A stretch of 64,000 bases of DNA, taken from the NCBI GenBank assembly GCA_017619755.1, contig JAFZRU010000007.1, positions 62,001 to 126,000 on the forward strand, written 5' to 3'. This DNA is from Prevotella sp. (GTDB lineage Bacteria > Bacteroidota > Bacteroidia > Bacteroidales > Bacteroidaceae). The notes under the pieces were generated by a model, which worked only from the letters and a program-made list of their open reading frames with translations, did no database searches and was not told the DNA's origin. The translations under genes were made by a program, and so were the position numbers. Below, in pieces: positions 21,653-32,300 of the stretch (its first letter is position 1; the number at the start of each line of letters is the position of its first letter).

Positions 21653-23455
21653 TTATTCTTTCATGCTTCTTTTTCTGTCGTTGTGGTCGAGGATGGCCTT
21701 TCTCATCCTGATGTTCTTGGGAGTCACCTCCACGAGTTCGTCGGCCTTGATGTATTCGAGACACTCCTCAAGGCTCATGACCACCTTTGGAATGATGCGG
21801 GCCTTCTCGTCGCTTCCGCTGGCACGCACGTTGGTGAGCTGCTTGGCCTTAGTGACATTGATGACGAGGTCGTTGTCATGGACGTGCTCCCCCACCACCT
21901 GGCCGGCATAGACTTCCTCACCGGGATCGATGAAGAACTTTCCCCTGTCCTGCAGTTTGTCAATGGAATATGCGAAGGCCGTACCTGTCTCCATGGCCAC
22001 CATGGAACCGTTGACACGCCTTGAAATTTCTCCTTTGAAAGGTTGGTACTCCTTGTATCTGTGAGCCATAATGGCCTCGCCCTGGCTGGCGGTGAGCACG
22101 TTGGTACGCAGTCCGATAATTCCCCTCGAAGGAATGTCGAAGGCGATGTTGGTGCGCTCGCCCTGGCTCTCCATGGAAGTGACTTCTCCTTTTCTTCTTG
22201 TCACCATGTCAATCATCTTGCTGGCGAACTCGTCAGGGACATTGATGGTGAGTTCCTCGATAGGCTCGCATCGCACGCCGTCGATTTCCTTGTATATGAC
22301 CTGTGGCTGGCCCACCTGCAACTCATAGCCCTCCCGGCGCATGGTCTCGATGAGGACGGAGAGGTGCAACACTCCCCTACCGCTGACAATCCACCGGTCG
22401 GTGTTCCCGTCAAACTCCTCGACCTTCAGTGCAAGGTTTTTCTCCAATTCCTTCTGCAGTCGCTCGTTGATGTGCCTTGAGGTACACCATTTCCCTTCTT
22501 TTCCGAAGAAAGGCGAGTCGTTGATGGTGAAAAGCATGCTCATGGTCGGCTCGTCGATGGAAATAGGTGGCAGCGGCTCTGGGTTTTCCAAGTCGCAGAT
22601 GGTGTCGCCGATTTCAAATTTCTCCAAGCCGATGATGGCACAGATGTCTCCGCTACCCACTTGTTTGGTACGAGCGTGTCCCATCCCCTCGAAAGTATGC
22701 AGTTCCTTGATTTTCGTCTTCTCCATACTTCCATCCCTGTGGGCAATGGTGATTCCCATCCCCTCAGTGAGCGTGCCCCGATGCACCCTTCCCACGGCGA
22801 TTCTGCCGGTATAACTGGAGTAGTCGAGCGAAGTGATGAGCATCTGCGGCGTACCCTCGATGACTTTGGGAGCTGGTATGACCTCGACGATTTTGTCAAG
22901 AAGATAAGTGATGTCCTGCGTGGGTGTGTTGTAATCCTCTCCCATCCATCCATTTTTGGCACTGCCATAGACGACAGGGAAATCCAGTTGGTCTTCTGTA
23001 GCGTTGAGGGAGAACATGAGGTCGAAGACCATCTCATAGACCTCTTCCGGCCGGCAGTTAGGCTTGTCCACCTTGTTGACGACCACGATGGGCTTGAGCC
23101 CAATTTCCAGGGCCTTTTGCAAGACGAAGCGGGTTTGAGGCATGGGGCCTTCGAAAGCATCTACGAGTAGCAGGCATCCGTCGGCCATGTTGAGCACACG
23201 CTCCACCTCTCCTCCGAAATCGGAGTGTCCCGGCGTGTCAATGATGTTGATTTTCGTTCCTTTGTAAATGATGGAGACATTTTTGGAAAGGATGGTGATG
23301 CCCCTTTCTCTCTCAAGGTCGTTGCTGTCGAGAACTTGGTTTCCCATCTCCTTTCCCTCCCTGAAGAGGTTTCCTGCGAGCATCATCTTGTCCACGAGCG
23401 TGGTTTTTCCATGGTCCACGTGTGCGATGATGGCGATATTTCTGATGTCTTGCAT
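21653..23455 (-). CDS. typA: Translational GTPase BipA/TypA
   Basis: The 600-residue ribosome-binding GTPase is an EF-G-like factor involved in ribosome assembly and stress adaptation. The start at 23455 gives [19 protein letters not shown], the usual N-terminus; the longer in-frame start adds 14 atypical residues. GTPase motifs are AHVDHGKTT (G1), RERGITI (G2), [16 protein letters not shown] (G3) and [10 protein letters not shown] (G4). The BipA-specific C-terminal domain follows, with [18 protein letters not shown] and ALDF-like end residues [11 protein letters not shown] -7 box TAATTTTG lies at 23538-23545 on the minus strand. Confidence 0.97.
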   Translation of the reverse strand: MQDIRNIAIIAHVDHGKTTLVDKMMLAGNLFREGKEMGNQVLDSNDLERERGITILSKNVSIIYKGTKINIIDTPGHSDFGGEVERVLNMADGCLLLVDAFEGPMPQTRFVLQKALEIGLKPIVVVNKVDKPNCRPEEVYEMVFDLMFSLNATEDQLDFPVVYGSAKNGWMGEDYNTPTQDITYLLDKIVEVIPAPKVIEGTPQMLITSLDYSSYTGRIAVGRVHRGTLTEGMGITIAHRDGSMEKTKIKELHTFEGMGHARTKQVGSGDICAIIGLEKFEIGDTICDLENPEPLPPISIDEPTMSMLFTINDSPFFGKEGKWCTSRHINERLQKELEKNLALKVEEFDGNTDRWIVSGRGVLHLSVLIETMRREGYELQVGQPQVIYKEIDGVRCEPIEELTINVPDEFASKMIDMVTRRKGEVTSMESQGERTNIAFDIPSRGIIGLRTNVLTASQGEAIMAHRYKEYQPFKGEISRRVNGSMVAMETGTAFAYSIDKLQDRGKFFIDPGEEVYAGQVVGEHVHDNDLVINVTKAKQLTNVRASGSDEKARIIPKVVMSLEECLEYIKADELVEVTPKNIRMRKAILDHNDRKRSMKE

Positions 23456-23616
23456 GATGATGAAAATTCTTGTTCGGCCTTTCGCACTCATTCCCATTGG
23501 AAGAGGAACGAAGTGCCATCAGCCATGAAATCGGGTGCAAAATTACAAATTCTCACGTTAAATGACGAATAAAATCCAAATATTGCATCATTTACCTCAT
23601 AAAATCGCCTAAAAAG

Positions 23617-23647
23617 TTTGCCTTGTCGGAAATTTTTAGTAATTTTG
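23617..23647 (+). promoter_or_regulatory. Promoter of rpsO
   Basis: TTTG (23617-23620) and TAATTTTG (23640-23647) are spaced by 19 bases. The predicted start lies about 45 bases before the rpsO ATG. This promoter is divergent from that of bipA. Confidence 0.75.
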
Positions 23648-23698
23648 CAGCCGCAAATAAAAAATGCGATTAAAAATTCACCAATCAAACCCAACAAG

Positions 23699-23968
23699 AT
23701 GTATTTAGACAAGGCAAAAAAAGCAGAGATCTTTGGAAAATACGGAAAGTCTAACTCTGATACTGGTTCCCCCGAGGCCCAGATAGCATTGTTCTCCTAC
23801 CGTATATCCCATTTGACGGAACACTTGAAAAAGAACCGTAAAGATTATACTACCGCACGGTCACTGACCCAGTTGGTAGGAAAACGCCGTGCCCTTCTGA
23901 ACTACTTGTACGACCGTGACATTGAGCGCTACCGCGCCATCATCAAGGCACTTGGTCTCCGCAGGTAA
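23699..23968 (+). CDS. rpsO: 30S ribosomal protein S15
   Basis: The 89-residue protein has the full family length. It shows the S15 landmarks [36 protein letters not shown] and [13 protein letters not shown]15 binds the central domain of 16S rRNA early in small-subunit assembly. The start at 23699 ([12 protein letters not shown]) is chosen; the longer frame upstream is non-coding leader containing the promoter. The gene is monocistronic between its own promoter and terminator. Confidence 0.98.
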   Translation: MYLDKAKKAEIFGKYGKSNSDTGSPEAQIALFSYRISHLTEHLKKNRKDYTTARSLTQLVGKRRALLNYLYDRDIERYRAIIKALGLRR

Positions 23969-23992
23969 TCATTCGGGCAAAAGATCTTGGGT

Positions 23993-24028
23993 CCCACTTA
24001 GGCAAGAATGCCAAGTGGGGCTTTTTTT
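23993..24028 (+). terminator. Rho-independent terminator after rpsO
   Basis: CCCACTTAGGCA (23993-24004) pairs with TGCCAAGTGGG (24009-24019) and is followed by a run of seven T. It ends at the convergent folK stop. Confidence 0.9.
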
Positions 24029-24446
24029 ATTCAAGCACCTCCTGCAAAGGCACCATGACGAAATCCCTCTGTCCCATGAGCGGGTGCGGTATCTTGAGGT
24101 CGGGGTAGTCGATGTGCAGGTCGTCGTATAGCAGTATGTCGATGTCAATGATGCGGTCGTGGTAACAACCATTTTCAGACTTATGCGTCCTCCCCATGTC
24201 TTTTTCTATTTTCTGCGTGGCTTTGAGCAACCTCCTTGGCGAGAGGTTGGAACGGCATCTGACGACGGCGTTGACGAAATTGTTCTCCGACTTGAATCCC
24301 CAGGGCTTGGAATAAAAGAGCGCGGACAGTCTTTCGACTTGTCCGACGCTCAGATTGATTCTCCTTACCGCCTCCCTGATGTTTTCCTCCTTGTCGCCGA
24401 GGTTGGAGCCAATTCCGAGGAAGACGCGGTGTGTATGGTCAGTCAT
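24027..24446 (-). CDS. folK: 2-amino-4-hydroxy-6-hydroxymethyldihydropteridine pyrophosphokinase
   Basis: The 139-residue HPPK transfers pyrophosphate from ATP to 6-hydroxymethyl-dihydropterin in folate synthesis. Family motifs are [31 protein letters not shown] and the metal-binding [13 protein letters not shown], then [16 protein letters not shown]. The chosen ATG at 24446 overlaps the queA stop by 8 bases; an in-frame ATG at 24467 would add 7 residues. It is the last gene of the ftsX-to-folK cluster. Confidence 0.96.
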   Translation of the reverse strand: MTDHTHRVFLGIGSNLGDKEENIREAVRRINLSVGQVERLSALFYSKPWGFKSENNFVNAVVRCRSNLSPRRLLKATQKIEKDMGRTHKSENGCYHDRIIDIDILLYDDLHIDYPDLKIPHPLMGQRDFVMVPLQEVLE

Positions 24447-25623
24447 CAAGGATGAGCATGGCGTCACCGTAGCATCCGAACTTGTATCCGTTGGCTATGG
24501 CCAGTTCGTATGCCTTCATGACAAGTTCATATCCCCCGAATGCACAAGTTGACATGAGCAAAGTAGATAGAGGATGATAGAAATTGCACACCATGGAATC
24601 AGCCAGCCCGAACTCATGGGGCGGGAAGATGAACTTGTTGGTCCATCCCTCATATTCCTTGAGTTGTCCGTCGGTGCCAATGGCCGTTTCCGTAGCCTTG
24701 ATGACACTTGTCCCTACGGCACAGATGTGCTTTCCCGTCTGCTTGGCATGGTTGACGGTGTCGCAAGCCTCCTTCTCCACAAACATCTGCTCAGAGTCCA
24801 TCTTGTGCTTGGTGAGGTCCTCCACCTCTATGTTGTGGAAAGCCCCGAGTGCGCAGTGCATGGTGATGAACGCAAATTCAATGCCCTTGATTTCCATCCT
24901 CTTCATCAACTCCCTGCTGAAGTGCAGCCCAGAAGCCGGTGCAGTGACCGCGCCCTCATTCTTTGCATAGATGCACTGGAAGTCTTCCATGTCTTCTGGT
25001 AGCACGGGCCTGTCCTTCACCTTGACGGTTTTCATCTTTCCCGGATTGCTCTCGTCCGGCACCTGCTTCTCCACCTCATGGTCGATGATGTAGTGTGGCA
25101 GCGGCGCTTCTCCGAGCGCATACAGTTCCCTTTTGAATTTCTCATGGGGGCAGTCATAGAGGAATCTGAGCGTCCTTCCTCTGCTTGTCGTATTGTCGAT
25201 GACCTCAGCCACCATGGTGCCGCTGTCGTCGAAGAAGAGTTTGTTGCCGATGCGTATCTTCCTCGCCGGTTCCACAAGGACATCCCATAGCCTAAGCGAC
25301 TCGTTGAGTTCCCTCAGCAGGAAAACCTCGATTTTTGCATCGGTCTTCTCCTTTGTTCCATAGAGTCTTGCGGGGAAGACCTTCGTGTCATTGAAGACGA
25401 AAACATCTCCCTCGTCAAAATATTCGATGAGATTCCTAAACTGGATGAACTGCGGCGTCCCATCTTCATTTTTCAAAGCCTCTCCCTTTTCGTCGGTCTT
25501 GAACATGTCGATGCGTTGCGACTTTCTATGAACCACCATCATCCTGCACTCGTCCCTGTGGAAATTAGGGTAAAGTGCGATGAGTTCCTCTGGAAGCTTG
25601 AACTTGAATTGTGATAGTTTCAT
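24439..25623 (-). CDS. queA: S-adenosylmethionine:tRNA ribosyltransferase-isomerase
   Basis: The 394-residue protein makes epoxyqueuosine in tRNA by transferring the ribosyl group of SAM to 7-aminomethyl-7-deazaguanine. It starts [19 protein letters not shown] and contains [39 protein letters not shown] and [15 protein letters not shown], all typical of QueA. The start overlaps the truB stop by 4 bases (ATGA) and the end overlaps folK, giving tight coupling through the cluster. Confidence 0.97.
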   Translation of the reverse strand: MKLSQFKFKLPEELIALYPNFHRDECRMMVVHRKSQRIDMFKTDEKGEALKNEDGTPQFIQFRNLIEYFDEGDVFVFNDTKVFPARLYGTKEKTDAKIEVFLLRELNESLRLWDVLVEPARKIRIGNKLFFDDSGTMVAEVIDNTTSRGRTLRFLYDCPHEKFKRELYALGEAPLPHYIIDHEVEKQVPDESNPGKMKTVKVKDRPVLPEDMEDFQCIYAKNEGAVTAPASGLHFSRELMKRMEIKGIEFAFITMHCALGAFHNIEVEDLTKHKMDSEQMFVEKEACDTVNHAKQTGKHICAVGTSVIKATETAIGTDGQLKEYEGWTNKFIFPPHEFGLADSMVCNFYHPLSTLLMSTCAFGGYELVMKAYELAIANGYKFGCYGDAMLILDD

Positions 25624-26372
25624 TTATCTTGAAAATCTTGTGAATGTTGGTTTTCTTGCTTATTTGTTTGAAGCGTCTGGATGTCCTGCTTGTCGAGCCA
25701 GGCGGGGAAATCGTCGAAGTTGACACAATCCTCCACCCTGTAATCCCCCACCCTGGTGCGACGCAGTGAAGTGAGGAAAGCCCCGCTATGCAAGGCTTGT
25801 CCGATGTCTCTTGCCAAAGAGCGAATGTATGTACCTTTCCCACACACCACCCTAATGGCCATGGTCATCTGCTGCGGATTGAAATCGAGCAGCTCTATCT
25901 CGTCCACCCTCACCGGCTTAGCCTTGATTTCCACCTCCCGCCCCTTTCTCTTGAGCAAGTAGGCCCTTTTGCCATCCACCTTACAGGCGGAGTAAGCCGG
26001 TGGCACCTGCATGATGTCGCCCGTGAAGTTTTTCAGTGTCTGCTCCACAAGTTCCCTTGTGATGTGTTTGGTGGGAAAAGTGAAATCTACGGTGTGCTCC
26101 CTGTCGAAGCTTGGGGTGGTGGCTCCCAATTTCAATGTAGCGAGATATTCCTTGGTGTGGGCCTGCAGCTGGTCGATCATCTTGGTGGCCTTTCCAGTAC
26201 AGAGCAGCAACACCCCTGTAGCGAGCGGGTCGAGTGTTCCGGCATGCCCCGTCTTCACCCTTTTCACCCCGATTTTTCGCGAGATGAGGTATCGGATGTG
26301 CGCCAAGGCTCCGAAGCTTGACATGCGATACGGTTTGTCGATAGGGATGACGACCCCCTCGTAGAAATCCAT
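25620..26372 (-). CDS. truB: tRNA pseudouridine(55) synthase
   Basis: The 250-residue enzyme isomerises U55 in the T-arm of tRNAs. It contains [15 protein letters not shown], the catalytic aspartate in [14 protein letters not shown], and [17 protein letters not shown]. The C-terminal PUA-type region is short or missing, as is usual in Bacteroidetes TruB. It overlaps queA by 4 bases and follows uppP after 5 bases. Confidence 0.97.
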   Translation of the reverse strand: MDFYEGVVIPIDKPYRMSSFGALAHIRYLISRKIGVKRVKTGHAGTLDPLATGVLLLCTGKATKMIDQLQAHTKEYLATLKLGATTPSFDREHTVDFTFPTKHITRELVEQTLKNFTGDIMQVPPAYSACKVDGKRAYLLKRKGREVEIKAKPVRVDEIELLDFNPQQMTMAIRVVCGKGTYIRSLARDIGQALHSGAFLTSLRRTRVGDYRVEDCVNFDDFPAWLDKQDIQTLQTNKQENQHSQDFQDK

Positions 26373-26377
26373 GTTGA

Positions 26378-27184
26378 TTAATTAAAGAAGGAGTAAGCGA
26401 GCGTGATGGCTCCCACGATGGCACAGTAAATGGCGAAATAGATGAGTTTTCCCTTTTTCACGATGTTGATCATCCACTTGCAAGCCACGCAACCGGCGAT
26501 GAAGGCAGCGATGAAGCCGATGATGAGCGGTGCAGCCCCGATGGAGCCAAACACGTTCTCCCCCTTGGCGACTTTCATCGTATCGAGCAAAGCCTCACCG
26601 AGAATGGGAGGAATGACCATGATGAACGAGAATTTCGCCAGCATCTCCTTCTTGTTTCCCAACAGCAGTCCTGTTGCGATGGTGGAGCCTGAGCGTGACA
26701 ATCCCGGCATGACAGCGCAAGCCTGTGCGATACCGATGATGAATGCATCTTTGACGCTGATCTTTTCCTTCTGCCTTGGTTTGGCATAATAGGAGAAGGC
26801 GAGCAGGGTGGCGGTGAGCAAGAGCATGCAGCCCACGATGAACAGTCCGCTGCCAAATATTTCTTCCACGTAGTCCTTGAAGAAAAGTCCTACGATTCCA
26901 ACGGGTATCATGGAAACGAGGATGTTGATGACATATCGCATCTCATCGTTCATCTTGAACTTGAAAAACCCTTTGAAAATCCACTCTATTTCCTTCCACA
27001 GTATGACGAGCGTACTCATGACCGTGGCGACATGCACCACGATGTCAAAAGCCAGTTTGGCTTTGTCGTCAACCGTGATGCCGAACATTTCCTGTCCGAT
27101 GGTGAGGTGCCCGCTGCTTGACACGGGCAGATACTCTGTAAGCCCTTGGATGAGACCAAGGAGCAAAGCTTGCAATTCGTTCAT
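26378..27184 (-). CDS. uppP: Undecaprenyl-diphosphatase (BacA type)
   Basis: The 268-residue multi-pass membrane enzyme recycles undecaprenyl pyrophosphate to the lipid carrier used in peptidoglycan and polysaccharide synthesis. The signatures [17 protein letters not shown] near the N-terminus and [17 protein letters not shown] in the middle are both intact, with about eight hydrophobic segments. It overlaps the DUF3098 gene by 4 bases. Confidence 0.97.
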   Translation of the reverse strand: MNELQALLLGLIQGLTEYLPVSSSGHLTIGQEMFGITVDDKAKLAFDIVVHVATVMSTLVILWKEIEWIFKGFFKFKMNDEMRYVINILVSMIPVGIVGLFFKDYVEEIFGSGLFIVGCMLLLTATLLAFSYYAKPRQKEKISVKDAFIIGIAQACAVMPGLSRSGSTIATGLLLGNKKEMLAKFSFIMVIPPILGEALLDTMKVAKGENVFGSIGAAPLIIGFIAAFIAGCVACKWMINIVKKGKLIYFAIYCAIVGAITLAYSFFN

Positions 27185-27468
27185 TTCTTTTTTTGTGAGA
27201 TGACAGCCTTGTTGTTGGCCACGTTATTGTCTTCGTTGGTTTGCTTGTCCTTGGTGCGGTAGATGATGGCGAATACCATGGAGGCAAACCCCACGAAACA
27301 TACCACAGGTGCAACCTTGACGCGCATGCTGCTGAAAATGTCGGGGTTGAATTGTGCCTCTGAGGAGCCTTGTCCGCTCATAAGGATGAATCCCAGAATG
27401 ACGATGACCATCCCGAATGCCAACAGAATGAAATTGACACGTCCGAAAGCCAAATTTCTCTTGTCCAT
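27181..27468 (-). CDS. DUF3098 family small membrane protein
   Basis: The 95-residue protein has two hydrophobic helices (about 13-31 and 53-70), a short linker and a charged C-terminal tail. The N-terminal [19 protein letters not shown] is typical of DUF3098, a Bacteroidetes family of unknown role commonly found between ftsX and uppP. Its place in this cluster suggests a cell-envelope or division role. Confidence 0.88.
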   Translation of the reverse strand: MDKRNLAFGRVNFILLAFGMVIVILGFILMSGQGSSEAQFNPDIFSSMRVKVAPVVCFVGFASMVFAIIYRTKDKQTNEDNNVANNKAVISQKKK

Positions 27469-27487
27469 GATGATGAAAAGTTTGATG

Positions 27488-28369
27488 TTAGATTTTGTAT
27501 AGTTCCCCCGCCTTCATTTTGAGGAATTTGTTGACGGAGAACCAAGAGCAGATGGTGGTGATGATGACTCCGAAGAGCAGGACGGCGGCAGCGGTGATGG
27601 CGAGGACCTTCCATGTGACCACCTCCATGACATCCGGCTGGTATTGCACGAGGAAGTACATAGCCACCCCCAAGACGATGTTGGCCAAAAGTCCGGCAGC
27701 TAATCCCTGCGCCACCGCTTGTTTGACAAACGGTTTTCTGATGAAGCCCCACGACGCCCCCACAAGTTTCATGGTGTGAATGTTGAATCTCCGAGCGTAG
27801 ATGCTGAGTTTCACCGTGTTGTTGATAAGCACGAAAGAGACAATCATCAGCAGTGCGGCCAAAATGAGCAGCACGAGACTGATTTTCCTGACGGTTTTGT
27901 TGACTTGGTAGATGAGGTCTTCCGGGTATCTCACCTCTGTGACATTGGGCAGTTTGGTGAGCTCCTCGGAAATCCACTTGAGCGAGTCGTTGTTGGCATA
28001 GTCTGCATTGAGTTGGAACTCCACGGAAGGCAGGAAGGGGTTTGTTCCGGCAAATTCCGTAGGGTCTGCCCCAAGCGTTTTCTTCGTCTCCTCCAGCACT
28101 TGCTCCTTGGAAATGTACTTCAAGGAGTTGATGTATTTTTTAGCTGTGAGATTATCGCAGAACTGTTTCGCCTCGGTTTCTGTCAAATCCTGCCCCAAGT
28201 CCATGAAAACAGTCAGGTTTTCCTTGACGTATGAGGAGAGGTTTTTTGCCGACAGCACAGTAAAGACCACCATTCCCAACAAAATCAGCACCATTGCCGT
28301 GCTGATACATAAAGTGATAACCTGCAGTCCCCCTTGGCGGCTGCGGGTTGCGTTTTTGTTATTTCCCAT
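27488..28369 (-). CDS. ftsX: Cell division protein FtsX
   Basis: The 293-residue ABC-transporter-like permease partners with FtsE to activate peptidoglycan hydrolases at division. It has a first helix (VITLCISTAMVLILLGMVVF), a periplasmic domain of about 110 residues (NLTVFMDLGQDLTETEAKQF), and three further helices at the C-terminus, the FtsX layout. The ATG at 28369 (MGNNKNATRSRQGG) is chosen; the longer frame would start upstream of the likely transcription start. It is the first gene of the cluster; ftsE is not in this window. Confidence 0.94.
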   Translation of the reverse strand: MGNNKNATRSRQGGLQVITLCISTAMVLILLGMVVFTVLSAKNLSSYVKENLTVFMDLGQDLTETEAKQFCDNLTAKKYINSLKYISKEQVLEETKKTLGADPTEFAGTNPFLPSVEFQLNADYANNDSLKWISEELTKLPNVTEVRYPEDLIYQVNKTVRKISLVLLILAALLMIVSFVLINNTVKLSIYARRFNIHTMKLVGASWGFIRKPFVKQAVAQGLAAGLLANIVLGVAMYFLVQYQPDVMEVVTWKVLAITAAAVLLFGVIITTICSWFSVNKFLKMKAGELYKI

Positions 28370-28402
28370 TTTATTATAGGTCGTAATACACCAAATTTGG
28401 TG

Positions 28403-28434
28403 CAAAAGTACTAAAAAATCCTTGTGGCGGCAAA
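28403..28434 (-). promoter_or_regulatory. Promoter of the ftsX-folK cluster
   Basis: TACTTTTG (28403-28410, minus) and TTTG (28431-28434) are spaced 20 bases. A perfect 14-bp palindrome CACCAAATTTGGTG (28389-28402) lies exactly at the predicted transcript start and could be an operator. Confidence 0.7.
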
Positions 28435-28474
28435 CCTTTAACGACTATTAACGCTTTGGAGTGAAAAAAATGAT

Positions 28475-28482
28475 TACCTTTG
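28475..28482 (+). promoter_or_regulatory. -7 box of the radical SAM operon
   Basis: TACCTTTG ends 6 bases before the first in-frame ATG (28489). A TTTG lies at 28455-28458 with only 16 bases between. The predicted start would coincide with the ATG or fall just beyond it, making a leaderless mRNA possible. Confidence 0.55.
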
Positions 28483-28488
28483 CATGAA

Positions 28489-29271
28489 ATGAAAGAAATG
28501 CTTACCTACCCATCGCCCATTTTCGGGCCAGTCCACAGCCGCCGCTTGGGTCTTTCGTTGGGCATCAACCTTCAGCCCGGCGACGGCAAGTTATGCACGT
28601 TCGACTGCATCTATTGCGAATGTGGTTTCAATGCCGACCACCGCACCCGTTCCCGTCGCCCCACCCGCATGGAGGTGTCCTCCGCCCTTCGGTTGAAGCT
28701 GGAAGAGATGAGAGCCGCCGGCACCCAGCCCGACGTTCTGACCTTCGCCGGCAACGGCGAGCCCACCTGCCATCCCGACTTCCCTGCCATCATCTCCGAC
28801 ACGGTGGCCCTTCGCGATGAACTCGCCCCCCTTGCCAAGGTGTCGGTGTTGAGCAATTCGACACAGATTCACCGCGAGGAAATTCGCCAAGCCCTGCTTT
28901 TGGTTGACAACAACATCCTGAAGCTCGACACAGTAGATGAAGACTTCATCCGCCTTGTTGACCGCCCCACCAGTTCCCATTACGACGTGCGCCGCATCGT
29001 CTCCGATATGGAATTGTTTGAGGGTCACTTGGTTGTGCAGACCATGTTCCTGCGTGGCATGGCAGATGGCCGTCCCATTGACAACACCACGGACCGCTAC
29101 GTTGGTCCCTGGCTCGACGCCCTTCGCCGCATCCGCCCCCGCGAGGTGATGGTTTACACCATCGACCGCGCAACCCCCGCCCCCGACCTTGAGAAAGCCT
29201 CCCATGAGGAGCTCGACCGCATCTGCTCCCAGGTGAAAGCCTTGGGCATCCCCTGCACCGCATCCTATTGA
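28489..29271 (+). CDS. Radical SAM protein (COG0731-type Fe-S oxidoreductase)
   Basis: The 260-residue protein has the radical SAM cluster motif CxxxCxxC as Cys36, Cys40 and Cys43 (KLCTFDCIYCECG), preceded by FGPVHSRRLGLSLGINL, the hallmark of the COG0731 family. TFAGNGEPTCHPDF matches the GGE-type SAM-binding motif. Substrate is unknown. A second ATG at 28498 is equally possible. The helicase gene follows 38 bases after its stop with no visible terminator, so the two are probably co-transcribed. Confidence 0.9.
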   Translation: MKEMLTYPSPIFGPVHSRRLGLSLGINLQPGDGKLCTFDCIYCECGFNADHRTRSRRPTRMEVSSALRLKLEEMRAAGTQPDVLTFAGNGEPTCHPDFPAIISDTVALRDELAPLAKVSVLSNSTQIHREEIRQALLLVDNNILKLDTVDEDFIRLVDRPTSSHYDVRRIVSDMELFEGHLVVQTMFLRGMADGRPIDNTTDRYVGPWLDALRRIRPREVMVYTIDRATPAPDLEKASHEELDRICSQVKALGIPCTASY

Positions 29272-29309
29272 CCACATCCATACCCCCATCACATCAAACC
29301 ATTTCATCT

Positions 29310-32300
29310 ATGAAAGAGCACCTGACCACAGCCAACATCCGTCTGGAATTCAATCCATATATCAATTATGCCAGCACGCTCATTGGCACGTCCTACGTGA
29401 AAGTTTTGGAGTTGCACAACGACGACGAAGAAGACTGGCATGACATCATCGTCGGTCTCAGCGGCGACATGCTTCTTCCTACGGAAAGCCGTCTGAGCCT
29501 TGTTCCCAAAGGTGAGACAGTCTCCATAGACACGCTCGACATCAGTCCCGACTTGGACAAGCTTCGGCAGTTGACGGAGAGTGTTGACACACAATTGCAT
29601 CTCACCATTCGTACGGAGACCTCGGAACTTCTCGACCACACCGCCCCCATTCACTTGATGTCATACGACCAGTGGCCGGGACTGAGCAGCAATCCCGAAC
29701 TACTGTCTGTCTTCGTGACTCCCAACAGCCCCTCCCTCTCTCCCATCAAGTTGTCTGCCGCCAAGCAGCTCGACCGCCTCACCGGCTCCTCGGCGATGGA
29801 CAACTATCAGACGATGGACCCCAACCGCGCCCGTGCGCAGGTGGCCTCCCTCTATGAGGCCCTCCGCGAGCAGGGGATTGTCTATGTCACCTCCCCTCCC
29901 AGTTTCGAGAACCGTGGCCAGCGCATCCGCCTCTGCGACGAGGTGCTCAGCCAGAAGCAAGGCACCTGCCTCGACCTCACCCTTGCCTTCGCCTCTTGTT
30001 TGGAGGCCGTCGGCCTTCACCCGTTGGTCATCATGGCCCAAGGCCACGCCTACCTGGGTTGCTGGCTTGTCAACAAATATTATCCTCAAACCTTTTGCGA
30101 CGATATCAGTTTCCTGTCCAAGTCGATTGCCGACGGCATCAACGAGATGGTCGTGGTGGAAGCCACGTGCCTCACCCAGAAGGGCGTGTCGTTCGAGCAA
30201 GCCGTGAAAGCCGCCGAGGACCACATCCATTTGGAGGCCGAGGAGTTCATCCTTGCCGTCGATGTCTATCGCAGCCGCCTCTTGGGCATCCGCCCCCTTC
30301 CCACCCAGACAGAAGGTGTGGGAGACCAGGAAGGACTCCGTCTTGACCACGCGACAAAAGAGGTGCTTGAACTCCACCAATACGATTTGTCCCAAGTCGA
30401 TGAGCGCCGTCTCACCCGCCAGCAAATCTGGGAGCGCAAGTTGCTCGATTTCTCCCTACGCAACAACCTGCTCAACATGCGCATCGGCAAGAAGTTGACC
30501 CCCTTCGTCTCCTTCGACATCGACGTACTTGAAGACCATCTGCAGGCCAAGGAAGACTTCAAGATACTTCCCCGTCCCACACAGTTGTCGGCCCACCCCG
30601 ACGACACCGGCATCTATGATTCCCGCGCCTATCGCGACACCATGGAGAGCCTCGTGGTGGAAGGCCTGAAACACAACCAACTTTACTCCTTCCTGAACGA
30701 GGACGAGGTTGGCGACGCCCTGAAAGGCCTCTACCGCTCCTCCCGCACGGCATTGGAGGAGAACGGCGCCAACACGCTATTCCTTGTTCTTGGCCTGATG
30801 AAATGGTACGAGAACGAGAAGAGCGTCAAACCGCGCTACGCGCCCCTGTTGTTGGAGCCTGTAAGTTTGGTGAAGAAGAGCGGCAACAACTATGTTATGC
30901 GCGTGCGCGAAGAGGACATCACATTCAACACCACGCTGGTGGAGATGATGAGCCAGCAATACGACATCCACCTGACCAGCCTCAATCCCCTTCCCCTCGA
31001 CGCCTCCGGCATCGATGTCCGCAAGGTGTTCTCCATCGTCCGCGCCACCATCAAGGACCAGCAACGTTGGGACGTGGTGGAAGAGTGCATGCTCGGTCTA
31101 TTCTCCTTCAGCAAGTTCGTGATGTGGAACGACATCCACAACAACGCTGACAAACTCCGCCAGAGCCCCATCGTGGAGAGTTTGATACAAAAGCGCCTGG
31201 TGGGTTTTGGCGAAGCCTCCACCACCGACACCCGCCAAGTCGATGGCTCCGTGTCCCCCGGCAACTATGCCATCCCCGTCGATGTGGACTCCTCGCAGTT
31301 GGAGGCGGTGATTGAATCGGGCGAAGGACGCAGTTTCATCCTTTACGGGCCTCCCGGCACCGGCAAGAGCCAGACAATCACGAACATGATCTCGAACGCC
31401 TTGTACCACAACCGCCGCGTGCTTTTCGTTGCGGAGAAGATGGCGGCATTGGAAGTGGTTCAGAAGCGTTTGGCCAAGGTTGGCTTGGACCCCTTCTGTC
31501 TTGAGATGCACTCCAACAAGATGACCAAGAGCCACTTGCTGCAGCAACTGCAGTCGGCGCTCGACCTCACACGCATCAAATCGCCTGAAGAATACGAGAA
31601 AGAAGCCACCGCCCTCTTCGAGCAGCGGAAATCGCTCATCAAGCATGTCCGCCTGCTCCACGAGAAGCAACCCACGGGGCTTTCCCTCTACGACTATATC
31701 ACCCGCTACACGAGCATCGGCTGCGAGGCGTCTCTCGCCCCCACTCCCCGTTTGTTAGAGGGCATCGACAGCGACCGCATCGCCGAGATGGAGAAGTCCA
31801 TCCTCCAACTATCCGCCGTGCTCGACATCACCGGTCCCTTGGCCGAGCACCCCCTCAGCGGCCTTGGCATCACCGACCCGTCCTACGACGCCCAGCAGAA
31901 AGCCTCCGCCTTCGTGCAAGAGGCCGCCCGGTTGGCCCCCAACGCCCGCACCGCCCTCCGCTCCCTTGCCCAGGCCAACGGCCTCACCCTTTCGGAGACC
32001 TGCCCCGGCGTGACGTGGGCCGTCCGCTTTGCCGACGCCCTGTTCTCCACCCCCCATGCGAGCGGCGACTTGTTGCGAATCGTCAGCGACAAGACCCTTC
32101 ACGCATCCTGGCAGCAACACGTCGAGGATGGCAAGACCCTCTCCAACCTCCAGTCCACGCTTGTCCGCGACTATTCCCCGGAGATACTCAACATGGACGT
32201 GGTGCAGCTTCGCGGCTCTTGGGCCACCGCCTGCGACAAATGGTTCCTTCCCCGCTATTTTGCGAAGAAGAAAGTGTTGAACAGCCTTCGCGGCTACCGT

